A DNA stretch of 34,088 nucleotides, taken from the NCBI GenBank assembly GCA_003388555.1, contig QQVD01000070.1, positions 1 to 34,088 on the forward strand, read 5' to 3'. Within the stretch, counting starts at the first letter, position 1; the number at the start of each line of letters is the position of its first letter. This stretch comes from Acidobacteriota bacterium. GTDB taxonomy: Bacteria; Acidobacteriota; Thermoanaerobaculia; Multivoradales; Multivoraceae. The position numbers and the translations under genes are program-made. A model generated the notes under the pieces. The model was not told where the DNA came from. It ran no database searches and saw nothing but the letters and a program-made list of their open reading frames with translations. Of the stretch, positions 1 through 9,342 are shown one piece after another.

Positions 1-711
<711 letters not shown>

Positions 712-1031
712 CGGAGTTTCTCCCGCAGTCGGACGTTTGGTGCGTCGGATCGGCACAGTGAACCGGGGCCGTGACGCGTTCGAGCGGGAGTGGGTGCAGG
801 CCGGAGGCCAGAATTCGTAGGAATTTTCTGATCGGGGTGTGCGCCGAAGCTGACCCGGCTCCGTGTCCACATAGGTCCACATCTGGGAGGAGCGCCGCCG
901 GTCGCGCTGTCCCCGGGCCCGCGGCCGCGGGCCCTGAGCTCGTGCACCATCTCGGCGAGCGGATAGGGTCCCGTCATCCCGTCCGGCCCCGCAGGGGTCG
1001 CGCAGTCCGAACCGAATCCCTGGAGGCAGAG
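712..1031. other. Divergent intergenic region between pseudopilin and permease
   Basis: 320 bases without a convincing gene. Both flanking genes point outward, so promoters for both should lie here, but I see no clear -35/-10 pair. A perfect 20-base palindrome lies at 915-934. Longer upstream reading of the permease frame would add an Arg/Pro-rich segment with no domain, so I treat it as non-coding. Confidence 0.5.
915..934. repeat. 20-bp perfect GC palindrome
   Basis: The sequence GGGCCCGCGG is followed directly by its exact reverse complement. It lies about 100 bases upstream of the permease start. It could be a hairpin in the leader or an operator; there is no T tract to support a terminator. 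Confidence 0.6.
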
Positions 1032-2513
1032 ATGTCGGCAGGTCCCGAGTCCTCCGAGCCCTCCGCTGAGTCAGCGCTGGGCGCTTCGACTCCCCACGCA
1101 CTGCGCCGCGTGCTGGTCGCGCGCCATGTCCTGGCGCTCTGCTTCGGCGCGATGATCGGTTGGAGCTGGGTGGTGCTGGCCGGCAGCTGGGTGCTCGAGG
1201 CCGGCCTCGCGGGCGCCACCCTGGCCCTCCTGGTCGGTGGGCTCGGCATCGTGGTCATCGGCCTGACCTACGCCGAGCTGGCTGCAGCGATCCCGCTGGT
1301 CGGCGGCGAGCACGCCTACTCGCTGCGGGCTCTGGGTCCGACGGCCTCGTTCGTGTGCACCTGGGCGATCGTCTTCGGCTATCTGGCGGTGGTCGCCTTC
1401 GAAGCCGTCGCGCTGCCGACCGCGGTGGAGTACCTGATCCCGGGCTTCTCGGTCGGCCCGCTGTGGACGATCGCGGGCTGGCAGGTCGAGGCGACCTGGG
1501 TCCTGGTCGGCGTGCTCGGCGCCGTGGCGATGACCTGGATCAACGTGCGCGGCGTGCAGGTCGCCGCCGAGGTGCAGACCTGGGTGGTGCGACTGCTGGT
1601 GGTCTCCGGGGCCGTGCTGCTGGTCGGCGCCCTGCTGCGCCCCGGCGCCTCGGGGCCCGCGCCGCAGTTCGAGGTCTGGAGCGCCAGCGGCTGGGGCGGA
1701 GTCGTTTCGGTCCTGGTCATGGTGCCGTTCATGTTCGTCGGCTTCGATGTCCTGCCGCAGGCCGCCGAGGAGGTGAACCTGCCGCCGCGTCGCATCGGCA
1801 CCCTGCTGGTGGCGTCGGTGCTGCTGGCGGTGCTCTGGTACGTGTGCATCGGCCTGGCGGTCGGCACGTCGCTCGATCGTGCCGCCCTCGAGGTCTCGAG
1901 CTCGAGCGGCCTGCCGACGGTCGATGCCGCCGGTGCCGCCTGGGCAGGCATCGCCGGTGGCGGCTGGGCGGTGGTGCTGCTGGTGGTCGCCGGCATCGCC
2001 GGCGTGCTGACCAGCTGGAACGCCTTCCTCGTCGGCGGCTCGCGCGCTGTCTTCGCGCTCGCCGAGTCGGGTCAGCTGCCGGCCTGGTTCGCACGGCTCG
2101 ACGAGCGCACCGGCACCCCGGTCAACGCGGTCGTCTTCCTCGGTGCGTTCTCGGCCCTGGCGCCACTCTTCGGCCGTCCGGCACTCCTCTGGCTGGTCAA
2201 CGCCGGCGGATTCGGCATCGTCGTCGCCTACGCGATGGTGGCGATCTCGTTCCTCGTGCTGCGCTGGCGCGAGCCGGCGCTGGAGCGCCCGTTCCGAGCG
2301 CCGACCGGCAGCTTCGTCGGTTGGCTGGCGCTGGCACTCTCGCTCGGCATCATGCTCCTCTACCTGCCGGGCATCAGTCCGGCGGCGCTGGCCTGGCCGG
2401 CGGAGTGGGCCCTGGTGCTGGGCTGGACGCTCCTCGGCGTCGTGCTCTACCTGGTACAGGCGCGCGGCGCGTCGCCCGCGGTGCGCGCTCCCGACGCGGG
2501 GGCGCCGCGATGA
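1032..2513 (+). CDS. APC superfamily amino acid/amine permease
   Basis: Predicted inner-membrane secondary transporter of 493 residues, the usual size for the amino acid-polyamine-organocation family with about 12 membrane helices. The hydrophobic helices start near residue 35 (LALCFGAMIGWSWVVLAG, in the place of the APC helix-1 motif) and the middle contains FVGFDVLPQAAEEV, a helix-6/7 signature of APC members. The late segment with AVFALAESGQLPAWFARL matches the conserved region before helix 9. I chose ATG 1032 because GGAGG lies six bases before it and the upstream extension is low-complexity. The stop overlaps the next start (ATGA), so transport and the lipoprotein amidohydrolase are probably co-expressed. 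The substrate cannot be read from sequence; an amide- or amine-containing compound is an inference from the neighbour. Confidence 0.88.
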   Translation: MSAGPESSEPSAESALGASTPHALRRVLVARHVLALCFGAMIGWSWVVLAGSWVLEAGLAGATLALLVGGLGIVVIGLTYAELAAAIPLVGGEHAYSLRALGPTASFVCTWAIVFGYLAVVAFEAVALPTAVEYLIPGFSVGPLWTIAGWQVEATWVLVGVLGAVAMTWINVRGVQVAAEVQTWVVRLLVVSGAVLLVGALLRPGASGPAPQFEVWSASGWGGVVSVLVMVPFMFVGFDVLPQAAEEVNLPPRRIGTLLVASVLLAVLWYVCIGLAVGTSLDRAALEVSSSSGLPTVDAAGAAWAGIAGGGWAVVLLVVAGIAGVLTSWNAFLVGGSRAVFALAESGQLPAWFARLDERTGTPVNAVVFLGAFSALAPLFGRPALLWLVNAGGFGIVVAYAMVAISFLVLRWREPALERPFRAPTGSFVGWLALALSLGIMLLYLPGISPAALAWPAEWALVLGWTLLGVVLYLVQARGASPAVRAPDAGAPR

Positions 2514-4264
2514 GCCGCGGAGAGGGCGGCCTGGTGCGAGCAGCTTCGACTCGCCTCGGGCCGGTCGCCGCGATCCTGCTGCTCGGCGTCGCCGGCCTCG
2601 TCGCCTGCGACCGAGGCGCCCACGACGTCGCCATGGCCGACAGCCAGCCGGTCGAATGGCTGCTGCACTCGGGCAGCGTCATGGTCTGCGACGCGGCGGG
2701 CACGGTGCACCAGGCGATCGCGCTGCGGGGCGGACGGATCGTCGCGCTGGGCAGCGACGCCGAGCTGCGCGCCCGCTTCCGCGCCGAGCGCGAGATCGAC
2801 CTCGCCGGACGCTCGGTGACGCCGGGCTTCGTCGACTCCCACACCCACATCATCGGCGTCGCGGCCCGCCACGTCGACCTCGAGGCGGTGCCCTCGGTCG
2901 CGGAGATGCAGCGCCGCGTCGCCGAGAGGGCGGCCGAGCTGGGGCCCGGCGAGTGGATCACCGGCTACGGCTGGTCGGAGGACGAGCTCGCCGAGGCCCG
3001 CCTGCCGACGCGCCACGACCTCGACGCCGCCGCGCCGCACAATCCCGTGGTGCTGACCCGCGCTGGCGCGCACAGCGCGGTGGCCAGCAGCGCCGCGCTG
3101 GCGCTGGCCGGGCTCGACCGCTCGTCGCCCGATCCACCGCGCGGCTTCCTCGGTCGCGACGTCGCCGGGGAGCTCGACGGGATCGTCGGCGAGCGCCAGG
3201 ACCTGCTGCTCGACCTGGTGCCGCCGGCGTCGCCCGAGGAGCTGTCGCGCAGCCTGCGCCACCAGCTCACTGAGCAGTTCGCGCACGGCATCACGACCCT
3301 GGTGCACGCCAACGCCACGCTCGACGAGCTGCCGCTCTGGCGCGCCGCCTACGAGGAGGCCGCGGCGGCGGGAGAGGTGCTGCCGCGGGCGGCTGTGCAG
3401 GTGATCTGGCCGGGGGTGGAAGGCTCGCGAGGATTGCGGGCAGCCTTCGAGGGCATGGTCGGCGTCGAGGCGGACCGCCTGCGTCTCGGTGCGATCAAGA
3501 TCTTCGTCGACGGCGGCTTCACCGGGCCTGCCGCCTTCACCCGGGAGCCCTACGCCAGCGCCGGCCAGCCCGGCGGCACCGAGCCCGGCTACCGCGGCGC
3601 GCTCAACTTCGGTGAGGAGCTGCTGGCGCGGGCGGTGCTCGATGCCCACCGAGACGGCTGGCAGCTGGGAATCCACGCCATCGGCGACGCCGCCATCGAG
3701 CTCACCGTCGACTGGCTGGTCGCCGCGCTCGAGGCGGTGCCGCGAGAAGACCACCGTCACTACCTCAACCACTTCACGGTGCTGCCGTCCGCCGAGACGA
3801 TGGAGCGGATGGCCCGGCACCAGATCGCGATCACCCAGCAGCCGAACTTCACCTTCAGCGTCGAGGGGCGCTACCTGCGGCACCTCGACGGCGAGCGCCT
3901 CGAGCGCAACAACGCCTTGCGCACGCCGCTCGGGCACGGTCTCCACCTCGCGATCTCGAGCGACATCCTGCCGATCGGACCGATGGTCGGTCTCGAGGCG
4001 GCGCTCACCCGGCGCGGCCGCAGCGGGCGGGTCTACGCGCCCGACGAGGCTCTCGGCCTGCAGGAGGCGCTGCGCGCGATGACCTGGGCCGGCGCCTGGC
4101 TGCTCTTCGAGGAGGACGCCTTCGGCACGCTCGAGGAAGGCAAGGTCGCCGACCTCGTGGTGCTGTCGGAGGACCTGCGCCAGGTGCCTCCCGAGGAGCT
4201 CGATCGGGTCGTCGCCGAGCACACCTTCGTGGACGGCGTGCCGGTGTTCGAGCGCCGACGCTGA
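2510..4264 (+). CDS. Lipoprotein amidohydrolase, YtcJ-like (Amidohydro_3)
   Basis: Predicted metal-dependent hydrolase of 584 residues. The N-terminus has a basic segment, a hydrophobic stretch and a lipobox LVAC with Cys33, so it should be a lipid-anchored exported enzyme, which is unusual for this mostly cytosolic family. The TIM-barrel metal ligands are visible: His111 and His113 in SHTH, Lys330 in AIKIFVDGG, His389 in IHAIGDAA, His421 in LNHFTVL and Asp485 in SSDILP. The C-terminal part returns to the small beta-sandwich domain (GKVADLVVL). Family members cleave N-formyl, N-acyl or other amide-type bonds; the substrate here is unknown. The start overlaps the permease stop by four bases (ATGA), indicating translational coupling. 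No second partner gene follows directly. Confidence 0.88.
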   Translation: MSRGEGGLVRAASTRLGPVAAILLLGVAGLVACDRGAHDVAMADSQPVEWLLHSGSVMVCDAAGTVHQAIALRGGRIVALGSDAELRARFRAEREIDLAGRSVTPGFVDSHTHIIGVAARHVDLEAVPSVAEMQRRVAERAAELGPGEWITGYGWSEDELAEARLPTRHDLDAAAPHNPVVLTRAGAHSAVASSAALALAGLDRSSPDPPRGFLGRDVAGELDGIVGERQDLLLDLVPPASPEELSRSLRHQLTEQFAHGITTLVHANATLDELPLWRAAYEEAAAAGEVLPRAAVQVIWPGVEGSRGLRAAFEGMVGVEADRLRLGAIKIFVDGGFTGPAAFTREPYASAGQPGGTEPGYRGALNFGEELLARAVLDAHRDGWQLGIHAIGDAAIELTVDWLVAALEAVPREDHRHYLNHFTVLPSAETMERMARHQIAITQQPNFTFSVEGRYLRHLDGERLERNNALRTPLGHGLHLAISSDILPIGPMVGLEAALTRRGRSGRVYAPDEALGLQEALRAMTWAGAWLLFEEDAFGTLEEGKVADLVVLSEDLRQVPPEELDRVVAEHTFVDGVPVFERRR

Positions 4265-4524
4265 CTCGATCGAGACTGGCTCGGCCCTCTGCGGCGGCGG
4301 AAGCTCCGAGTCCGTGAGTCGGCAGCGAGAGGCAGCGTGATTCGGCGCTGGCGGGCGAAGAGACATGGCGGTGGACCAGCGCTGCGGTGATATGGTCGCG
4401 GCTTCCCTTTCTTCATCATGCGGCCGAATCACGAGCCGATGCGTCGCCGTAGGCGCGGCGACGCCGACTCGGCATCAACGGACGTTGCCGCGGTCTCCTT
4501 CGTTCTCTTCTCCGGGTTTCCCCA

Positions 4525-4938
4525 ATGGCCATCGACTACTCGATCGACGTCGAGCGCGGGCTGGTGCGCGCGACGGCTCTCGGCGAGCTGAATCTGCCCG
4601 ACTCGTTGCTGCACGTCCGGCAGGTGTTCGCCGACGCCCGTTTCCGGCCGGGCATGGACGCGCTGTTCGATCTCAGCCTGTCGTCGGCGCGCGAGTACAC
4701 CGTCGCCGAGCTGCGTCGCCTGGTCGGCGCCCTCGAGAGGCAGTCGTGGGCGTTGCGCAGCGGCGCGCGTTGGGCGATCGTGGCGGGCTGCGACCTCGAC
4801 TTCGGCATGAGCCGTGTGTTCGAGGGGCTCTCCGCCCACCTGCCGATCGAGATCGCCGTCTTCCGCTGCCGCGAAGAGGCGCAGGCCTGGATCGACTCCA
4901 GAGCGGGCGCCGGTTCGGCTGACAGCGAAGGACCGTAG
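4525..4938 (+). CDS. STAS/SEC14 (SpoIIAA-like) domain protein
   Basis: Small soluble protein of 137 residues with no signal or membrane segment. The pattern fits the SpoIIAA-like/STAS-SEC14 fold: an opening beta hairpin (IDYSIDVERGLVRATALGEL), a helix ending in DARFRPGMDALFDLS, a YTVAELRRLV helix, the AIVAGCDLDFGMSRVFE strand-helix and IEIAVFRCREEAQAWID at the end. Family proteins are small regulators or lipid/ligand binders of unknown role. No good ribosome site precedes ATG 4525; the leader is pyrimidine-rich. A TATGGT hexamer at 4391-4396 could be its -10 box. The neighbours give no functional hint. Family assignment is by pattern memory only. Confidence 0.7.
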   Translation: MAIDYSIDVERGLVRATALGELNLPDSLLHVRQVFADARFRPGMDALFDLSLSSAREYTVAELRRLVGALERQSWALRSGARWAIVAGCDLDFGMSRVFEGLSAHLPIEIAVFRCREEAQAWIDSRAGAGSADSEGP

Positions 4939-5118
4939 GGGCCTCAGCTCGGAGCCGGGCCGCGGAATCAACGCGCCGGTCGGTCGCAGGCGGTTCGTTC
5001 GTCGACAGTCCTCCGGCTGGTGGCTGCCGAGACCTGCCTGCCCCGCCTGGCTATCATCGCGGCAGCGCGGTGGCCGTCGCATGCGAGACCGACGGCGGCG
5101 CGAGATGGGAGGGATCGC

Positions 5119-5361
5119 ATGCTCGAGCTACGACCGAACTGCGAATGCTGTGACCGGGATCTGCCGGCGTCGTCGACCGAGGCCAGGATCTGCTCGTTCG
5201 AGTGCACCTTCTGCGCCGACTGTGTCGAACGGGTGCTCGAGAACGTCTGCCCGAACTGCGGCGGCGAGCTGGTGCGGCGACCGGTGCGGCCCGCCGCCGC
5301 CCTCGAGCGCTTTCCCGCCTCGAGCCAACGGGTGCACCATCCCGAGCCGTGCGGTACCTGA
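5119..5361 (+). CDS. DUF1272 zinc-ribbon-like small protein
   Basis: 80-residue protein that closely matches the DUF1272 family, beginning LELRPNCECCDRDLP and containing CSFECTFCADCV and CPNCGGELVRRPVRP. The four Cys clusters strongly suggest zinc binding. Function in the family is unknown. ATG 5119 is chosen because DUF1272 proteins begin exactly here (MLELRPNCE...) and GGGAGGG precedes it; the longer upstream frame adds nothing conserved. A TATCAT hexamer at 5052-5057 may be the -10 box. The last 13 bases overlap the start of the S9 peptidase gene. Confidence 0.88.
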   Translation: MLELRPNCECCDRDLPASSTEARICSFECTFCADCVERVLENVCPNCGGELVRRPVRPAAALERFPASSQRVHHPEPCGT

Positions 5362-7862
5362 GTCGTCATCTGGCGCCGCAGGCTCTGCGCAGCCTGGCGA
5401 TCGCGGCTCTCGCCGGTGCCTTTGCCGCGGCGTCGTCTCCGGCGCTCACCGTGCTGCGGCAGCACGACCTCGAGCGCCTCTACTCACTGCCCAGCCTCGT
5501 CGGCACCGCGCCCGAGCGGCCCACCTGGTCGCGCGACAGCGGGCGCCTCGCCTACCTGTGGAACGACGCCGGCTACCCGACGCGCGACGTGTGGGTGCTC
5601 GACGTGCGTTCCGGCGAGCCGGCCGAGCGCTGGACCCGATTCGCCGAGGAGATGCCCGACCTCGCTGCCGGGGAGGGCGATGGCAGCGTCGGCCTGGCGG
5701 AGCTGTTGGCGCGCGATCGGGCGCAGCAAGAGCCGGGCGTCGTGGCGATCGCCTGGCATCCGGACGGCGAGCGCCTGGTGGCGAGCCGTGGCGGGGGGCT
5801 GTGGCTGATCGGCGCGCCGACATCGGGGCCGCCGCGCCGGCTGGCGACGCCGACGCCGGTCTCGCAGGCGGAGTTCTCGGCCGACGGCGAGTGGCTCGCC
5901 TTCCTGCACCGTGGCGATCTCTGGGCGCTTCCGGTCGCTGGCCTCGACGCCGGCGCGCAGGCCGTCCGGGTCAGCGGGCTGGCCGGGGACGGGGTCGCGG
6001 TGGCCTCGTTCCGCTGGGCGCCGCGCGGCGCCGCCCTGGCCCTGCTCGAGGAGGACGCGCGCCGGGTGACGCAGCGGCACCTCGCCGACCTGCTGCCCGA
6101 GGACCCGACGCTGCGTCCGGTGCGTCGCGCCTTCCCCGGCGAGGCGGCGCCGCTGCACCGGGTGGCGATCACCGCGCTGGCCGTGAGAGACCCGGTGGCG
6201 GGGGCAGAGATCGGCGTGCCGGAGCTCGGGCCGCTGCAGTGGCTCGATCTGCACCACCCCGAGCTCGAGCCCGGCGACCGGGAGCTCGGCCACGGCGACG
6301 CCGGCGCCGCGCACCTCGCCGAGCTGCGGTCTCTGGGTCGTCCCGGCCAGGTGCTGTCGTACGACTGGTCCGCCGACGGCCGTCACCTGGCGGTCGACAC
6401 CAGCGATCTCTACGCCAAGGACCGCCGCGTCTTCGTCGCCGACGTGGATTCCGGTGCGACCAGGATGGTGTGGCGCGACGCCGATGCCGAGAACGAGAGC
6501 TTCTACTTCTGGCGCATCGCGTGGTCGAGAGCTGCGGGGGAGGAGCCCGGCGGTGCGCAGCGGCTCTACCTGCTCTCCGACCGCGCCGACGACTACCACG
6601 TCTACTCGCTGGCGCCCGACGGCAGCGAGGTGCGGCGGCTGACGGCGCCGGCCGCCGGAGAGTCCTGGGCGGTCTCCGAGCTGCACCCGACGCCGCACGG
6701 GCTGCACTTCGTCGCCAACGCTCCGAACGGTGAGCAGCGCCAGCTCTTCCGGGTCCGCGACGGTGCTCCGACGCGGCCAGAGCGGCTGAGCGAGCGTCCC
6801 GGCACGTACGCTCCGACCTTGTCCCCCAACGGCTGGTTCGCCGCTCTGCTGCACTCGAGCGACCTGCAGCCGCCCGAGCTCTGGCTGTCGACCCTGCGCT
6901 TCCTGCGCGACGCCGACCGGGTGCCGCGAGAGCGCCGCATCACGCACTCGCCGCACGAGCACTTCGACGAGTATCTGTGGGTCGCGCCGCGCTACGTGAG
7001 CTTCGAGAGTCACGTCGACGGTGCCACCCTGCACGGCCGCCTCCTGCTGCCGCCCGGATTCGACCCGGAGGCTCCTGGCGTGGGCGATCCCGACGCTCCC
7101 AAGCTGCCGGCCATCCTCGGCTCGGTCTACACCGACTCGGTGCGCAACCAGTGGGGCGGCCGCAACGCCCATCCCACCTGGGGCCTCGACCAGTACCTGC
7201 TGCAGCAGGGCTACGTGCTGCTCAACGTCGACGTGCGCGGCAGCTGGGGTCGCGGCCGCGAGTTCCGTCGCGGCATCCGGCTCGACTACGGCGGCATGGA
7301 CATCGAGGACCTCGAGAGCGGCGTGCGCTACCTCGCCGGCCTCGGCTACGTCGACATGGAGCGGGTCGGCATCTGGGGCTCGAGCTACGGCGGCCTGATG
7401 ACGGCGATGTCGCTCTTCCGCAAGCCGGGTCTCTACGCCGCCGGAATCGCCGGCGCGCCGGCGACCAATGTGCGCCACGCGCTGACCGGGCAGATGGCGG
7501 TGATGATGGAGCCCGCCGACCAGCCGGCCGCCTACGACGACTCCTCTCCGGTGCTGCACGCCGGCGGCCTCGGGGATCCGCTGATGATCGTGCACGGCAT
7601 GCGCGACTGGGTGGTGCTCTACCGCGATTCGGTGGAGCTGGTGCAGCGGCTGCTGCTCGCAGGACGCGACGTCGAGCTGGTCACCCTCCCCGACGCCGGC
7701 CACGGCTGGGACGCCGAGGGCCTGGCCCAGACCCGCTTCGCCTTCCGCCGCATGGTCGACTTCTTCTCCCGGCACCTCGAGCCGTCGCCGATCCGCGGCC
7801 CCGACACCGTCGAGGCGATGATTGCCCCGACAAGCGACGCCGCATCGCCGGACCCGCAGTGA
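5349..7862 (+). CDS. S9 family prolyl oligopeptidase/dipeptidyl-peptidase-like serine peptidase, exported
   Basis: Predicted exported serine peptidase of about 837 residues. The proposed GTG 5349 gives a basic N-terminus and a hydrophobic signal (LRSLAIAALAGAFAAASS). The middle is a beta-propeller with TolB/PD40-like blades: PTWSRDSGRLAYLW, AEFSADGEWLAFLH, YDWSADGRHLAVD. The C-terminal alpha/beta-hydrolase domain carries GSSYGG with nucleophile Ser679, Asp753 in HGMRDWVVL and His785 in DAGHGW. Such enzymes remove dipeptides or cut short peptides, usually after Pro or Ala. The start lies inside the end of the DUF1272 gene and the stop overlaps the Nudix start (GTGA), so the three are probably one transcript. 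The start codon is the least certain part, since the frame is open further upstream into the DUF1272 gene. Confidence 0.88.
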   Translation: MRYLSRHLAPQALRSLAIAALAGAFAAASSPALTVLRQHDLERLYSLPSLVGTAPERPTWSRDSGRLAYLWNDAGYPTRDVWVLDVRSGEPAERWTRFAEEMPDLAAGEGDGSVGLAELLARDRAQQEPGVVAIAWHPDGERLVASRGGGLWLIGAPTSGPPRRLATPTPVSQAEFSADGEWLAFLHRGDLWALPVAGLDAGAQAVRVSGLAGDGVAVASFRWAPRGAALALLEEDARRVTQRHLADLLPEDPTLRPVRRAFPGEAAPLHRVAITALAVRDPVAGAEIGVPELGPLQWLDLHHPELEPGDRELGHGDAGAAHLAELRSLGRPGQVLSYDWSADGRHLAVDTSDLYAKDRRVFVADVDSGATRMVWRDADAENESFYFWRIAWSRAAGEEPGGAQRLYLLSDRADDYHVYSLAPDGSEVRRLTAPAAGESWAVSELHPTPHGLHFVANAPNGEQRQLFRVRDGAPTRPERLSERPGTYAPTLSPNGWFAALLHSSDLQPPELWLSTLRFLRDADRVPRERRITHSPHEHFDEYLWVAPRYVSFESHVDGATLHGRLLLPPGFDPEAPGVGDPDAPKLPAILGSVYTDSVRNQWGGRNAHPTWGLDQYLLQQGYVLLNVDVRGSWGRGREFRRGIRLDYGGMDIEDLESGVRYLAGLGYVDMERVGIWGSSYGGLMTAMSLFRKPGLYAAGIAGAPATNVRHALTGQMAVMMEPADQPAAYDDSSPVLHAGGLGDPLMIVHGMRDWVVLYRDSVELVQRLLLAGRDVELVTLPDAGHGWDAEGLAQTRFAFRRMVDFFSRHLEPSPIRGPDTVEAMIAPTSDAASPDPQ

Positions 7863-8383
7863 GCACGGCGTCGCACCTCGCGGCGGCTGGCGACGGCCGC
7901 CGGTCGGTGCGCGTTGGCGTCGGCGTGGTCGTGGTGCGGGGCGGTGCGGTGCTGGTCGGGCTGCGACGCGGCGCGCACGGCGCCGGCACCTGGGCGTGCC
8001 CGGGAGGTCATCTCGAGTTCGGCGAGACGGTGGCGGAGTGCGCCAGGCGCGAGGTGCTCGAGGAGACCGGGCTGCGCATCGGCGACGCCGTGGCGGCCGG
8101 CTTCACCAACGATCGCTTCACGGCCGGCGAACCGGCAGGGGGCTCCGACGTCGTGACGCGGGAGGCAGCGGAGGCACCGGAGGCACCGGAGGCCATCGGG
8201 CTGCACTACGTCACCCTGTTCGTCGAGGCTCCGTGGCGGGGCGGCGAGGCCGAGGTGCTCGAGCCGCACGCCTGCAGCGAGTGGCGGTGGAGCCCCTGGG
8301 ACGACCTGCCGCGGCCGCTCTTCCTGCCGCTCGAGAACCTGCGCCGGAGCGGCTGGCGGCCTTCCCTCGCCACCGTCCCGTAG
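7859..8383 (+). CDS. Nudix hydrolase
   Basis: 174-residue Nudix enzyme that would hydrolyse a nucleoside diphosphate linked to another moiety. The Nudix box GGHLEFGETVAECARREV continues into LEETG, so all of G-x5-E-x7-RE-x2-EE-x-G is present and catalysis is plausible. The start of the fold (VRVGVGVVVVRGGAVLVGLRR) and the C-terminal CSEWRWSPWDDLP are typical of small MutT-like members with 8-oxo-dGTP or CTP-type substrates, but the substrate cannot be fixed. GTG 7859 overlaps the S9 peptidase stop (GTGA). Between the box and YVTLFVEA lies an unusual insert, REAAEAPEAPEAIG, encoded by near-identical 9-base repeats (about 8161-8193). It is followed by a G-rich intergenic repeat. Confidence 0.9.
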   Translation: MSTASHLAAAGDGRRSVRVGVGVVVVRGGAVLVGLRRGAHGAGTWACPGGHLEFGETVAECARREVLEETGLRIGDAVAAGFTNDRFTAGEPAGGSDVVTREAAEAPEAPEAIGLHYVTLFVEAPWRGGEAEVLEPHACSEWRWSPWDDLPRPLFLPLENLRRSGWRPSLATVP

Positions 8384-8394
8384 CCGGCCGCCGG

Positions 8395-8586
8395 CGGGGG
8401 TTGGGGATCAGGGGTTCGGGTTTAGGGATCAGAGAGTCGGGATCAGGGACTGGAAGTCAGAGCAGAGAGAGGAGAGGGGCCGCGCCCATCGCACTCCTGC
8501 GAGCCTCGTCCGCGCATCTGCCTCGAGCACACGTGCGGAGCGCCCCTTTTCCCTCGTCCCTCGTCCCTCTTCCCTTTTCCCTTCTG
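8395..8586 (-). repeat. Composite G-rich/core/C-rich intergenic element, copy A
   Basis: Lies between the convergent stops of the Nudix gene and the 8587-9342 gene. Read on the minus strand it starts AGCAGAAGGG with G-rich tracts, passes a core containing CTCGAGGCAG, then TCTCTCTGCTCT, and ends in C-rich tracts (CCCTGATCCC, CCCCAACCCC). The same order occurs at 11516-11831 on the plus strand. The first bases coincide with the TAG stop of the minus-strand gene. No gene is seen in it. Confidence 0.65.
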
Positions 8587-9342
8587 CTATGGCTCGATGC
8601 GCACCGCTCGCCAGACGCCGCTGGTCTGCTCGCCGGAGCCGAGCTCGGTGGCGACCCAGGTGCCGCGCAGGGAGCTGCGGTCGGCGGACAGGGTGCCCTC
8701 GAGGGTGCGGTCGCGGCCGCGCTGCGCGTCGATGCGCTCGAGTTGCAACCGGTTGCCGGAGAAGCTGCCGCGCAGCACGCCGCGGCGGCCGCTCTGCATC
8801 GTGTACTGCCCCTCGATGCGGCCCGCTTCGCTGCGCAGGGTGACCCTGCCGGGTCCCTCGTCGGGGCCGAAGTCGATCGTCCAGGTGCCCCACTCGTCGA
8901 CCACCGCCTCGTCGAGCGCGGCCTCGATCTCGCCGAGACGCTCCATGCGATCGTAGATCTCGTGCCGCAATCGCGCCGCCTCGTTCTGGCGGCGGTCGGC
9001 GACACTGCGGGCGATCGCCAGCTCCGACTCGAGCCCGCGCAGGCGTTCGACCGGGATCTCGAGGTTGCCGAGCGCCTGGCGCAGCTCCTGGGTGGCGGCG
9101 GTGGCCTCGCGGGTGGCGCTGATCTCGGCCTCGTGGGCGGCGCGGAACTCGCTGAGCTTGGCCTCCAGCAGCCGCTTCTCGATGTCGCGCAGGGTGACCA
9201 GCGACTGGCCGGACGCCACGCCGGACGCGAGCAGCGAGCCCGCGATCGAGACGGCCAGAACGGCCGCCACCGTTCGCAGCGCCCCCTGGCCAGGGTCGCG
9301 GCTCGGTGGCTTCGGCCTGCGTTTGTCGGTGGGATCGGGCAT
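8587..9342 (-). CDS. Exported or membrane-anchored coiled-coil protein of unknown function
   Basis: 251 residues, no family recognised. A basic, Pro-rich N-terminus is followed by one hydrophobic segment at about 22-45 (TVAAVLAVSIAGSLLASGVA), a signal anchor or signal peptide. Residues about 50-130 are rich in Glu, Arg, Leu and Ala with heptad character (RDIEKRLLEAKLSEF through DRMERLGEIEAALDEA), a likely coiled coil. The rest is beta-rich with recurrent short strands such as GRIEGQYTM and SSLRGTWVATE, resembling a small beta-barrel or lipid-binding domain. ATG 9342 has AGGAG seven bases upstream. A TATCAT on the minus strand at 9469-9474 may be its -10 box. It sits alone, divergent from the VWFA-like gene. 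Confidence 0.75.
   Translation of the reverse strand: MPDPTDKRRPKPPSRDPGQGALRTVAAVLAVSIAGSLLASGVASGQSLVTLRDIEKRLLEAKLSEFRAAHEAEISATREATAATQELRQALGNLEIPVERLRGLESELAIARSVADRRQNEAARLRHEIYDRMERLGEIEAALDEAVVDEWGTWTIDFGPDEGPGRVTLRSEAGRIEGQYTMQSGRRGVLRGSFSGNRLQLERIDAQRGRDRTLEGTLSADRSSLRGTWVATELGSGEQTSGVWRAVRIEP

Noticed and set aside
771-1031. 87-residue N-terminal extension of the permease
   Set aside because: Low-complexity basic sequence containing a palindrome; ATG 1032 has a good ribosome site.
2447-4432. 661-codon open frame on the minus strand
   Set aside because: Antisense to the amidohydrolase with its metal ligands; its length comes from high GC.
5484-7775. 763-codon open frame on the minus strand
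   Set aside because: Antisense to the S9 peptidase, which has a full catalytic triad and propeller repeats.
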